Assembly (NCBI GenBank): GCA_030435675.1
Contig: CM059625.1
Coordinates: forward strand, 12,462,001 to 12,526,000
DNA: 64,000 nt
Source of the DNA: Steinernema hermaphroditum
Taxonomy: Eukaryota > Nematoda > Chromadorea > Rhabditida > Steinernematidae
Reading direction: 5' to 3'
A model generated the notes under the pieces. The model did no database searches. It saw nothing but the letters and a program-made list of their open reading frames with translations, and had not been told where the DNA came from. Shown piece after piece: positions 11,786-23,800 of this stretch (position 1 is the first letter of the stretch; every line of letters starts with the position of its first letter). The position numbers were made by a program, and so were the translations under genes.

Positions 11786-12532
11786 GAGATATTACTGGCG
11801 TTTGTACATATGTTTATGTATACGTTTTTTTTGTAATAAGGTCTGTCATGTATAGGATATACATTCATTTATAATTTCACACTTGCGCAATGAGCTTCTG
11901 CCGATTGACAATCGACGCGAGAGGCATACAGTACTTTCCAGTTCCAGGGTTACAGAGGCAATGCGCGGTTACTTCTTTCTCGAATATTCCATCCATTGTG
12001 AGTGGCATTGACGTTGGGTGCGAACCGTTCGCATGTTCGTTGAACCGTGCATCGCATCTTGCTAAGCCGAATTTTTATTTCATTCCGTGCTCGTCGTCTT
12101 TTATATGAAAGACGGCGGTTTCAGTTGCTCTTCTTCGTTTGGTTGCAAACGTCACATAATCGAGTGGTTTATTTCTTATGTCCATAGAGACCGACGCTTA
12201 GCCTCTTTGTGTATTTGACCTGTCCGCTCATCGTCTGTATTTGCTCGCTTTCGTTAGAGTAGGAAAGGTGGCTGTCCGCGGTGTCCTTCCTGCCGTCCTC
12301 TGCGCACTTCCTTCACTTATGGACCATCCTTCCCAAATGCCCATCAGTCGTGCCGGGCAAACATACTCTGTGCGTGTCGACATTGGGTGGAGTCAGTGGC
12401 CTTCGTTCGATGCTGCTGGTGAAGACCACTCACTTTGGTTTAGTTGCCATAGTAGTTAAATAGTGAGTGGTCGTGACACTCCGCGTTGATTAACTACTAC
12501 TAATAGCGATTCCTTCTGCTTTCAGTTGGGCG
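11786..12532. other. enpl-1 upstream region
   Basis: No gene is supported. The region contains the promoter and 5' leader of the endoplasmin gene. The AG of a TTTCAG acceptor at 12524-12525 lies 7 nt before the ATG. I searched by eye for perfect heat-shock (nGAAnnTTCn) or UPR elements and found only imperfect GAA/TTC inverted blocks near 12.02 kb. Confidence 0.5.
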
Positions 12533-15153
12533 ATGATGAGTCGTAAGGCTACGCTTGCCGTGGCGCTGCTCGCCATGTTGTCCCTTCTAACCATAGGTAT
12601 GAATTCCCTTTAGTACTATTTTGCTTTCACCTATCGTTTTTAGAATTCTTACCCGGAGTAGCGTATGCCGAAGACGATATTGATGACGTTTCACCTACAG
12701 TAAAAGAAAACATCGGTAAATTCGCACAAGGCTCGAAAACTGATGATGAAACGCTGCTAAGGTATGTCCATTCATTTTGCACTTGCATTGTTGGCCTTTT
12801 GTCTTCTTTATTCCGGCTCTGCAACCTTATTGCAACTGAAATTCAGTATACAGTAAATTTGCGGACCCGTTATCAACTGTTTTCTAAAATGTACAAACGT
12901 AATAATATCGTGTAAAACATTTCAGAGAAGAAGAAGCGATCAAGCTTGATGGACTGTCCGTGGCTCAGATGAAGGAACTGCGAAGCAAGGCTGAAAAGCA
13001 CGAGTTCCAGGCAGAAGTGAACCGCATGATGAAGCTGATCATCAACTCGTTGTATCGCAACAAGGAGATCTTTCTCCGTGAACTCATTTCGAACGCCTCC
13101 GACGCTCTGGACAAGATCCGCCTTCTATCGCTCACCGATCCCGAGGCTCTCGGCGCCACCGACGAACTCTCGATCCGCATCAAGGCTGACCCCGAGAACC
13201 ACGTGCTGCACATCATCGACACCGGTATTGGCATGACCCACCAGGATCTGATGAACAACCTGGGCACCATCGCCCGCTCCGGCACGGCCGAGTTCCTTTC
13301 GAAGGTGCTCGACACCCAGGCAAGCAGCGAGCAGCAACAAGATTTGATCGGACAGTTCGGCGTCGGCTTCTACTCGGCCTTCCTGGTCGCCGATCGCGTC
13401 GTCGTCACCACGAAGCACAACGATGGCAAGCAGTACATCTGGGAGTCCGATTCCGCCTCCTACTCCATCGTCGAGGACCCTCGCGGCGCCACCCTGAAGC
13501 GCGGATCGCAGATCACCCTGCACTTGAAGGAGGAAGCCCACGACTTCCTTGAGCCCGAGACCCTCAAGAAGCTCGTGCACAAGTACAGCCAGTTCATCAA
13601 CTTCAACATCTATCTGTGGGAGTCGAAGACTGAGACCGTTGAGGAGCCCATCGAGGAAGCCGCTGCCGAGTCCGCCGCCGAGGACGGTCAGGTCGAAGAG
13701 GAGAAGGAAGAGAAGCCGAAGACGAAGAAAGTCGAGAAGACCGTCTGGGACTGGGAGCGCGTCAACAACGTTAAACCCATCTGGATGCGCAAGGCGTCCG
13801 AAGTGGAGGACGACGAATACGATCAGTTCTACAAGAGCATCACCAAGGACTCCGAGAAGCCGCTCGCGCACGTGCACTTCACTGCCGAGGGAGAGGTCAC
13901 CTTCAAGTCGATCCTCTATGTGCCGAAGAAGTCGCCGAACGACATGTTCCAGAACTATGGAAAGGTCACCGAGAACATCAAGCTCTACGTGCGCCGCGTG
14001 TTCATCACCGACGACTTCCACGATATGATGCCCAAGTATCTCTCCTTCATCCGCGGTATCGTCGACAGCGACGACCTGCCCCTCAACGTCTCCCGCGAGA
14101 ACTTGCAGCAGCACAAACTCCTCAAGGTGATCAAGAAGAAGCTGGTGCGCAAGGTGCTTGATATGCTGAAGAAGATGGACGCCGAGCAGTACGAGGAGTT
14201 CTGGAAGGAGTTCAGCACCAACATGAAGCTCGGCATCATGGAGGACGCCTCCAACCGCAACCGCCTTTCCAAGTTGCTCCGCTTCTTCAGCTCCAACGAC
14301 GCCGAGAAGCAGACCTCGCTGTCCGCCTACGTGGAGCGCATGAAGGAGAAGCAGGAGGCGATCTTCTACGTCGCCGGTACCTCGCGCAAGGAGGTCGAGA
14401 ACTCACCGTTTGTCGAGCGTCTCCTCAAGAAGGGCTACGAAGTGATCTACCTGACGGAGCCCGTCGACGAGTACTGCATCCAGGCGATGCCCGAGTTCGA
14501 TGGCAAGAAGTTCCAGAACGTTGCCAAGGAAGGTCTCAAACTCGACGACGGAGAGGAGGCCAAGGAGGCACAAGAGCAGCTGGAGAAGACGTTCGAGCCC
14601 CTCACCCAGTGGCTCAAGGAGAGCGCCCTGAAGGACAAGATCGAGAAGGCCATCGTCTCTCAGCGTCTCACCAAGTCGCCTTCGGCCCTCGTCGCCAGCT
14701 CCTACGGCTGGTCCGGCAACATGGAGCGCATCATGAAGTCGCAGGCCTACGCCAAGGCCAACGACGCCACGCACGACTTCTACGCCAACCAGAAGAAGAC
14801 CTTCGAGATCAACCCCCGCCATCCCGTCGTCAAGGAGCTCCTCCGCCGCGTCGAGGCCGACAAGGAGGACGAAGTGGCCAAGAGTACTGCCCACCTCCTC
14901 TTCGAGACTGCCACTCTCCGATCCGGATTCAGTCTTCAAGATCAGGTCGGATTCGCTGAACGTATCGAATCTGTAAGTTCCTTTCTGAAGAGACCGAAGA
15001 ACTCATCTAATTGCCTAGGTTCTCCGTAAATCCCTGGATCTCAGCCTCGATGAACAGGTGGAAGAAGAGGTCGAGCACGAAGAGGCCGCTGAAGAAGAAA
15101 CGCCCGTCGAGGAAGAAGAAACCAAAGTGGAGGAAGAGCACAGCGAGCTTTAA
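12533..15153 (+). CDS. enpl-1: Endoplasmin (GRP94/HSP90B1), ER chaperone (787 aa)
   Basis: HSP90-family ATPase of the endoplasmic reticulum lumen, folding secreted and membrane clients. Exons: 12533-12596, 12644-12761, 12926-14972 and 15019-15153, total 2364 nt with matching phases. The product has a signal peptide (about residues 1-30, ending VAYA before an acidic mature start). The N-terminal ATP-binding domain has the hallmark blocks [30 protein letters not shown] and [16 protein letters not shown] charged linker (Glu/Lys-rich) and the middle domain with LPLNVSRE come next. The C-terminal dimerisation domain ends in an acidic tail with HSEL, a variant of the KDEL/HDEL retrieval signal. Codon use is strongly C/G-ending across the large third exon, in line with high expression, and this also opens a long antisense frame that is not a gene. 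Confidence 0.98.
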
Positions 15154-15451
15154 TTCCTTTGGAGGCTTAATTTATTACGAGTTGGCTTTCTCATTGTTCT
15201 TGAGGCGTCGGTTCGCTATACGGTTCAAATATGATCTGTTTTGCTAATTAAATTATGTGTAGTTACGTAGCATGTCGGACAAGTAGGGATGGTCTGCTCA
15301 AAAAATCTCCCAACTCAGAACGAAAACAGTTTCGCCCCTCCTCATGATGTCAGCTCTGCGAGTTGGAAATGGAGAGAGTCGGCTGTACAAATAGACTCGA
15401 ACTGCCTCTGTTGACGGCACCTTCTCTTCTTTCCGATTATTCTGCGCTATC
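15154..15451. other. enpl-1 3' UTR and intergenic
   Basis: Holds the enpl-1 3' end (AATTAAAT-like polyadenylation sequences just after 15.24 kb) and the start region of the next gene. Nothing else is supported. Confidence 0.5.
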
Positions 15452-15878
15452 ATGAGTCACACTTCAGTTTTCCTCCCGCTAATTTTAAGTTTCCTATTTC
15501 TTGCCAAGTCCACTCATGGATTGATGTGCTACCAACAGGGTAGCCGCGTCGATGAAGCTTTAACAAGCCTTGGCTACTGTCAGAATGACCAGCTTCCGTT
15601 TTCACAGCCAAGATACTGTGTCAAGGCAACGTCGGGAAACTATGTCCTTCGAGACTGCGACAAGTATCGTTTTTGTGAGGTAACGGTCGACACGAAATAA
15701 GGACGAAATAAGAAAGTGTACTTAGCAATTTGGCAACGGATGCATGACTAGTGCGCAATATGGACAACTGTTTGGCCAGATCTGTTGTTGCAGTTCGGAT
15801 CGCTGCAACTCGGCGAGCACGATAGGAACGATTCTATCGATTGTAGTGCCTTTCATAACTTTACTCGCTTATATTTAA
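15452..15878 (+). CDS. Secreted/GPI-anchored Ly6/ET-module-like protein (126 aa), copy A
   Basis: Small cysteine-rich cell-surface protein of unknown function. Two exons, 15452-15679 and 15726-15878, flank a 46-nt phase-0 intron. Residues 1-23 form a signal peptide. The mature part has the spacing of a three-finger Ly6/nematode ET-type domain: C-Y-Q near the start, C-V-K in the middle, and a terminal ICCCSSDRCN block. A short hydrophobic C-terminal tail (about 20 residues, no basic end) fits a GPI-anchor signal. It is a tandem relative of the gene at 16865-17283: same exon structure, same Cys order, different sequence. No ligand or receptor can be named from sequence. No trans-splice acceptor is obvious before the ATG. 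Confidence 0.85.
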
Positions 15879-16864
15879 ATCCTCGACATACATATGTCAT
15901 TGTTCATTCCGTGTCTATTTTTGGACAGAATGTTATTATTGTTTTCAAGAATGGAGCAAATAAAGATATCTTCACAGCATCGGTAACACTGAAGACATTA
16001 CATTAGACTCATAATGATAGCGATAATAAAAAACAAACAATAGAGGACACCATCCACCATGTAAGTGGTTATTCATGTTCCCTACTGAAAATCTATAACT
16101 CAACGAGCTGTTTGCTGTTCTTTTTTACGACAGTTACTTGATAGGCCATACTATGCGACACTCAACCAACGTAACTCTTCGATGGTGGATAGAAATCACG
16201 CGAATGTCTGTGTCTGTGAATGAACAGATGTCTGTCTAAAACAAGACATACCGTCTCATCTACACCGCTCGAGTCTCATTTGTCATCATGTCTGCCTCAC
16301 TTGATTTGTCTGAGATTTTAGACAATACAGACCGACCTCACTTGACTTGTCTGAGACTATAGACAGGATTGATTGATCTACACTTGGTCTCTTTTCTAAT
16401 AAATGAATTTGTGAGTGATTTTAAACGCCGTGGCAATCGGTGATGAGCATGTAAGGATTAGATACAACTGGAAACACGCCAAAACCTTTCAAACGATGCG
16501 CATTTGACTCGAATGCTGATTCACGCGCGAGTTAAATGTGTTTTTGTGCATGAAGCGCTGTCCGAATTCAAATTCGTGTTTACTTGTCGTTGATGCCTAT
16601 GACTCACTGGTGCTCAATTTCCAGCCCAATTGCCTTTTTTGTTAGTCTTCCTGATTTCGCAGTAGTCTCGTCGCAAATTGCACTGCTTCGCACACAGTGC
16701 CCACTAGAAAAGGAGGCATTTTCTGGGCTGAAGTACGTTCCAGTTGAGGGAAACCATATTTCGTCATACAGTTCTGTTGACTCGTACGCTGCGCAAACCC
16801 TACTTGGGGAGCTGCCTTATATTTGCCAGCTGGTCGTCTGTTTGCCCCTTTACTCGAATTCACA
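15879..16864. other. Intergenic between the two Ly6-like copies
   Basis: No gene is supported. It contains the short tandem repeat at 16295-16376 and otherwise AT-rich sequence. Confidence 0.55.
16295..16376. repeat. 41-bp tandem duplication with a TGTCT/AGACA hairpin
   Basis: Two imperfect copies, 16295-16335 and 16336-16376, both begin CCTCACTTGA and contain TTGTCTGAGA followed by TAGACA, which can pair as a small stem. Flanking sequence from about 16.2 kb is also rich in GTCTGT words. No function is evident. Confidence 0.7.
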
Positions 16865-17283
16865 ATGATCGCATGGAAAGCCCTATGCTTTGTTCTTGCT
16901 ACTATAGTTCCCCTTACAACATGTCGCGACTGTTACGTCTCCGTTAGCAGAATCGGCGAAAGAATTCCAAGTCTCGATACGACTTATTGTCGATCTAACT
17001 ACTGTGTCAAATTCGACGATATGGTGGGAACGACAACAAGAACTTGCGACCGAGAAGGACTCTGCGATAGGATTGTAAGCTTGAAAGCCGGAACGTTTGT
17101 CATTTCAGTTTGCAGGGAAACCGCTGCCAGATGGTCAGAAATTATCACTATCATGAAGAGGCATACGCCTGCTGCTGTTCTGGCGATCTCTGCAACTCCG
17201 CGCCTTCCGCTTCCGCTAAGAGTGTTTTCTATCTTCTTGCCGTTGGTGTTTTAGTCACAACCATCACAAATTGTTTCTTCTGA
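16865..17283 (+). CDS. Secreted/GPI-anchored Ly6/ET-module-like protein (125 aa), copy B
   Basis: Second member of the local pair. Exons are 16865-17074 and 17116-17283 with a 41-nt phase-0 intron, using the inner TTGCAG acceptor. The nearer TTTCAG would break the frame before the conserved C-terminal block. The product has a signal peptide (about 1-19), then the Cys pattern CRDCY, CRSNYCVKF, CDREGLC and ACCCSGDLCN, and a hydrophobic GPI-type tail. The CCC..D.CN ending and intron position match copy A, so they arose by duplication. Roughly a third of aligned positions agree, so the duplication is old. Confidence 0.85.
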
Positions 17284-17889
17284 CAGAAAGAATTTGTAGA
17301 AGTTTGAGGATTCTGTTTAAGACTTGCAATAAAATACTTAACTGCCAATATGATTGCGTGCTCTCAAGCCCAGAAACTATTCCGCGACGATGTCCCGAGT
17401 CAAAAAGATAAATCCTAAGGCCGTGATTGCTATGTTTGCTATTCTGCTAGTGCTGCGTTTGACAAGACTATAAGACGATAAGTGAGTGCGTTGTGAAAGC
17501 TGCTCTTTTACGTCTCACTAAAGACAGAGAAGGTTGAAGAAGCTTTGCGACGAGCGTGGCGGAACCAACTGCAGCAGATCCTGTGTCTAGACACAGAAAA
17601 AAACAGACGTCGGCGATAAAATGACCAAACACCCTCGTCAGCGTCTCGACCGGTGGCGACTTCTTTGTGTGAAACGGTGTTTTGTATCGCGACGTGCGAT
17701 GTGATTACTCTACGATCGATAGCACCGACAATGGTGCCGAGCTGAACAAAGGTTTGGTAGATGCGTTTTTACTCTCCGTTTTGTGATGTCGCTCGGTCTG
17801 TAGCGTGGCTTCATGTCCAAACAATGCCTGACGCGAGCCCCGCACTGCTGACCTCGCAACCTAATGTCTATCTTTTACACAGGTGCTGC
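17284..17889. other. hda-6 upstream region
   Basis: The frame is open from about 17761, but the AG of a TTACACAG acceptor at 17881-17882 sits 7 nt before the ATG at 17890, which I take as the trans-splice site. The earlier part is therefore outron or promoter. No other gene is seen. Confidence 0.55.
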
Positions 17890-20800
17890 ATGGATCCAAG
17901 CACTTATTTGGACCATCTCGAGGGAGAGACTATTTCAAAGAAGCTGCTCAAGAAATACGGTGCTCGAGGCGAAGAACAGCACGTTGCGAGCACCTGTCTA
18001 TGTCACAACGAAAGTGCGAGTGAAAAACATAACCCTCCGCAAAGAATCGCCGATCATCCGGAGAGCCATAAAAGGGTGGCAAAGATTTTGGAGAGGCTCA
18101 GAGAGACCGATCTTCAGTCTCGTTGCGCTATTTTGACGGAAAAGGTATACCTTGCACAGTAGGTTAACTCTTTCAGATCTTTAGGATGTGGAGGAAATCG
18201 AAACGGACGATTTGGAGGGTCTTGTAAACGGTGACTATTTGTCCTTGTTACGAGAATTAGAGGAATCCAATCAGGACCAACTGTATTCGTTCGGAGGACT
18301 GTTTGACAGCGTGTACTTTACCAAGGTGATAGGCACAAAGTTTTGCCTTTTATGCCCTAGTTCAGGAAACTCTTCAAGTCGCACGAAGTGCCATCTCACT
18401 TGCTTACGACGCCACCGAACTCGTGTGGAACGGACTGGTAAGAGCGTTGGTGACAACATTGATCAGTGTCAAATAAATTCAGCATGCGAACGCCGCACTG
18501 ATCGTTCGACCACCGGGACATCACGCTCTAAGAGATGCTGGTAATGGATTTTGCGTTCTCAACAACGTTGTTCTCAGCGCGAAACATGCTTTGAAACTTG
18601 GGGCACAAAGGATTCTGATCGTCGATTTCGATGTTCATCATGGCCAAGGGGTCCAGAGACAGTTCGTGGACAACGACAAGTATTGCCTAATGTTAACTAC
18701 CAAGAAACACTAACTCCACTAACTTCTAGAGTAACCTACTTTTCTGTTCACCGCTACGAACGTGGTGCATTTTGGCCGCATCTTCGTGAATCTAACTACA
18801 CTTTTGTGGGCACTGGTCAAGGATTAGGGCACACTGTGAACGTGCCGTTGTCACAGGTTGGTCGTGGATTCAGGACCTCTTAGCGATGAACTTGAAATTT
18901 AGATAGGGGCCACGAATGCTGACTATATGTCGATATTCTGGAATGTGCTCTATCCTTTAGCCATGAGTCTTGATCCGGACATGATATTCGTCTCTGCCGG
19001 ATTCGATGCTTGCTATGGGGACCCACTCGTAAAGTGCTAACGAGCAGCTTGACCTCTTTTCTCTCCTTTAGGGAGAGATGAACTTGACTCCTGACCTCTA
19101 TGCCCACTGGATGTACCATTTGCGCTCCTTAGCCGACGGAAGAGTGGTTATGCTACTAGAGGTATAACAAAACTGAAGTGAGATTGAGATACAGTCAGAT
19201 TCAGGGTGGATACAATCACCACAATCAAGCCTTGTGCGTTCAAAGGTGCATCGAAGCGCTTTGTGGTTCCACGCTAGCACCACTCGATGCGAAAAGTGCC
19301 CTGAGTGAAAGGTAACATCCGCAGCGACCGAGATGTATCTATTAAAACGTTGAATTCGTTTAGTTGTGCTGCAGACATCCTGAATGCAGTAGACGTTCTT
19401 AAGTGGCATTGGCCGGCTTTGAATGACGGCGATCCGGGGGTGTTCGACGTGCGTATCAAAGAAATGGAACTAGCCCGTCAAAGGACCATCCAAGCATTGC
19501 ACGAAGACACAAATGACGATAGTGCAGTTGATTTTAAAGAGCAGGACTTGCTCGTCGGTGATCGGAAGAGGCCTAAACACCTGACCTCCACAGAACTTGC
19601 CCGACTAAATTTTTCGAGGGGAAGGGAGGACACTGGAAACATCGAACAACATGAACTGCCCGCCTTCAATCGCGATGACTATGCTTTGCGTAGGTTTGTC
19701 ATCGGGTTCAAACTGTCATTCTATTACAGTACATGGCAGGCACACAGCGAAAGTTGGATTTGCCTATGACTCTTCGATGACACTCCACAAATCTGAGTTC
19801 GATTCGTACGAGAATCCCAAAAGGATCTCGGCCGTTTACGAGATGTTGAACGGAATGGGATTAGTAGAAAAATGTAAAACCATCGAAGGGCATGAGGCTA
19901 CAGAAGACGAGCTGCTCAGAGTTCACACTGCCGGTCACATTGAGTTTGTGCGAAATGTAACGGTGAGTGGTTCCTCTGCATTCATTTGTGATTTGCTGGT
20001 TCAGAAATCCGAACATCTTTCGGACTCTGACCTGTACTGCAACGAGTACACCCTTAACTCTGCACTTTGCGCTGCCGGCACTCTCATCAAGGTAAGTTTC
20101 ATTTTTTATCATTTGGCTAGTTTTCCAAAACCGAAATGCGCTGGTTAAGTTCATATTATCTTGTGGGGATTTTTTAGAAAAATTGCCTTTCCACGAGTTA
20201 CTCCTCTTTGTTCTTTGCATCGCTGTCGTCGTGTCCGCTTTGCGCATCTCTGGAATTCAGTTCATAGTGACTGGAAATATCATAAGTGTTGGAAAATACC
20301 GTCCATAAGCGGCTCTCTGCTGTGCACTTTCTCCCAGCCATCCGTCAGCAGCCAAAATGCGAACAAAGAGTACGGTGTTGATGATCAGAAAGAAGACTCC
20401 TCCAAACAAAGCAATCGCTGTATAGAAAGAGTGCATGAAGGGGTAGTTGTGCCACGCCCACTGTAGTTGCCAAGCTTGCACAAAGAAGCGGCAAAGAACA
20501 AAGCTTAAATTCGTGTAGTTAAAGACCGCTTAGTTTGAGATATATCTTACGTCGTGGTGTTGAGAATCTTCGAAATCCTGTATCGATTGGGGTTGTTTTC
20601 CGCTTCGCCAGAGAGCTGCATGACGGATCGGATGTGGAGGAAGATGCTACAGTAAGAAGCGGGTAACTCTCATTCAGTGCATACATCTACAAAAGCACCT
20701 GTTGAATTCCATGATAAGCGCCCAGTGGGCATAAAGAATGAATTTCTGGGAAAGGACCGCGCTTGTCAAAACAAAAATGCTGACGACGTGGTGGAGTAGA

Positions 20801-23800
20801 AGCTCGATTGTCCAGCGAGAGATCTCATGCCGCAGCATATCGGTGATATCGTAGGCAAAGTAACCTGAATACTTAGCTCAAAATACAAAGTAATGGTTTG
20901 TACCAATTGAGATCATAGGGAGGTGAATCGCTATTGGAGAAACCCAATGAATGACATGGTTGAACATAGGATCTGTTAGCAGAAACAGCGAAGAAATTGC
21001 CCAGCAGCCGGTGATCGATGAGTGGACGATGCATACTGTAAGATTGCGGAGACGATATTGCCTAAAATAGGGTGGGTTCATTAGCTATTGAAACGGATTG
21101 GTAGCTTCTAAGACGTATGTACTTTGCCAGAATCATTGGAATGCTCACCGTCGGAGGGAGAAGTCGTTTTCATTTAAAAAATTCAGGATGTTTCTACTCT
21201 TCTATTGGATCGTTCAGTTGAAAACAGGTCACTTTTGTGATTATTATTGATTATTGTTGTGATAGTGATTATTATCATTTAAGCAAAACACAGAGATTTC
21301 ACTCAGAACATTCATAGCCCACTTCATAAGCTTACGTTTTTGGCAATATTCGACTTCCTCGTTCGTAGAACACATGGAGTGAAAAATTCCTGCTCCATGT
21401 TTTAATCACTTCGACTGTTTCTGTGTTTTCCAGTGAGAAAAACAGGATTGTGTTCTGGACTATATGCCTATTTCAAAGGCGTTCTTTTCTTTCCTTCTCC
21501 TCTCGTCATACGTGTAAAGCACCAAAGGACAGTGACCAAAGGAGAATTTTATGTTTTGGCAGAAAGGCCATAAAAGTTTCGAGCGTCTCTTTATAGTCAC
21601 CTACTGTAGGTATAGAGTGTTGTTTTCTTTCAAGGGGTTATCGGACGTTGTGTTAATAAAAGCATAGAGTTTTACGCCTACTTGAATCCAGAGAACTTCT
21701 TCCATGTGTACTTTCTGACCAGAAGACGGAGAAGCTGGAAGAGGCAGAAGTACGAGAAGATCGGGAGGAACACTTCTGACGTCTTGAGACGCGACCATGG
21801 GGGGAGTTGGAGTTCGGCGCCACTGTAAGGGCCGTGCACCTCGGCGCGTCTCAGGTCACCGGCTAAGCGGTACTCGTGGAGGGTTTCGACGTCCGACTTC
21901 AGCGCCTCCATCCCGAGACGTAGACAGCCGGCGAAACGACCTGAAAACGAAATTTCAACGTCCACTTCACGTGTATCCTCGCAACGTGAGCGCGTTATGA
22001 CCGGTTACTAAGAAGCAAATTGGCGTGGCAAAGCAGTTGCGAGAGGGAAACTGCCATAACGTAACCAGGCAATTAGCTGACAAAAACGAGATTCCATAAT
22101 CGATGAGTCACAATTGCCGAACATCCCGCGAAGGGCAGCACGACACGATATCCAAATGGGAAGGAGCGCGGGAAGCGATGTCGTCTTGGCCATTCACATT
22201 TAACGCCACCTTTGAATTCGCCGAAAATTTTTAGTTAATGGAATCGTAAATTCGAAACGGAAATACTCTCGAAATAAGAACGGTCAATATCCCCGATCGA
22301 TACAGAATTGACGCGTTCATAAATACGAAGAGCGTAATCGTTCGAAGTACTTGCCACGGCTTATTTGATCGGCGTCCTATCGCTGATGCGCGCTTGTTTC
22401 TGTCGGGTGAGCAAACAAAGATCGTGTGTGCATATGAAATGAGTTGTTATTTTACGGCTAATATGAATCATAGCTCCACTCGCTTGAGGTTTTTTTTTAT
22501 AAAATTGTTCCACTTTAGTGCGTCGACGAAGTTCTCGAAGGAGACGTCGCTTCCGCCTTCGCTTTGATACGGCCACCAGGTGAGTGTTATTCTCGATTTA
22601 ACAAACAGAGGCGATGGAAAATACTCACTCTCTGCGGTTACTTCATTAATGCATGCATGCCTCGTGCGATGAGTGAATCACCGGCCTTGATATTCGAAAA
22701 AGGGTCGCTTTCATATATTTGATGAGCTAGAAAACTGCCACAGGATCAGATCAATTTAATCTTTACAAGATAGTTACATCGTTATAATATATATTAAAAT
22801 GGACGTGCAATAGTAAAAACACTACAAAAATGTGGTGCGTTAGCGAAAGTTACGGAGTGTGTTCCTAAGGCATATTCAGAAAGGAAGGCCCTCGAAGCGG
22901 CACATTTTCTATGCTCATTTCTGTCCAAATGGCATTAGAATGAGGTCTCTAATTCGTCTGCGAACAAAGGTCGAACCTTTCAAATCTACTAAGGACTCGA
23001 TGTCTCGTCCGGATACCATTTAGCGTCGTTTACGCCAAATCTCGTATGGCTACATCTCATCGAAATCCGTCATCGAGATTTATAGAACATAAATGCTTTT
23101 AAAAAGACGGAATTGTGCTGTAATGGGTTGCGTTTAGGGAACCGCAAAAGTGTAGGCACAGCATGCGTAATGTTTGTTAACGAAGAAAGTTTTAAATTTG
23201 TATAATAAAGTACATTTAGTCCGATAAGTCAGCTTTGAGAGGAAGAGAGCAGAGCTCTAAGTACTAATGTAGCCTATTGTCCAACCGGCGGGTTCACTTA
23301 AAAGAAGTTTTAAAAAGTGCTGTGAGTGGGATTTTAGAGGAAGTTTTTTACGAAAAATTTGTCTTGACGAAAGGAGGATGACAGTCATTGGAAAATCAAG
23401 GTCATTAACAAAGCGCAATTTGCCCACTGTCGATACAATCGGAAATGACGTGTCTATCGAGAAACAGAGAGCAGGAATGCGCGGATCGGCCGAAGTGAAA
23501 AGTGAGGAAATGCATGCACAGTAATTAGCAAAGGGCACTGAAACATCTGACATACGCTCATTTGAATCATTAGCTGGCTCATGACTCATGTCCCTACAAA
23601 AGCTTGTCGACTTACAGTATTTATGGTACACCCTGTATGTGATGCAGTGGTTAAAAAACATAATTATGACAACACATTGCTGAGAATGGTCACAAAGTGG
23701 GTGTGGTCTGTCACGAAGACACGCCCCTTTTAGAAACTTCACACAGAATGAGACTCTGACTATAAAAAAAACTTCACTTTTCTGCTCTCTGTCTTCAAAT

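Noticed and set aside
12011..12050. Possible heat-shock element before enpl-1
   Set aside because: GAA and TTC blocks are spaced by three bases rather than two; no perfect nGAAnnTTCn unit.
11890..12459. Short plus-strand frames upstream of enpl-1
   Set aside because: No homology and no splice structure; fits promoter/leader sequence.
13125..14114. Long antisense open frame (329 codons) across the endoplasmin exon
   Set aside because: Product of the strong C/G-ending codon bias of enpl-1 on the other strand; Leu/Val/Gly/Asp-rich with no domain.
23257..23742. 161-codon antisense frame in hda-6 intron 12
   Set aside because: No domain, signal peptide or splice partner; about one frame of this length is expected by chance in the window.
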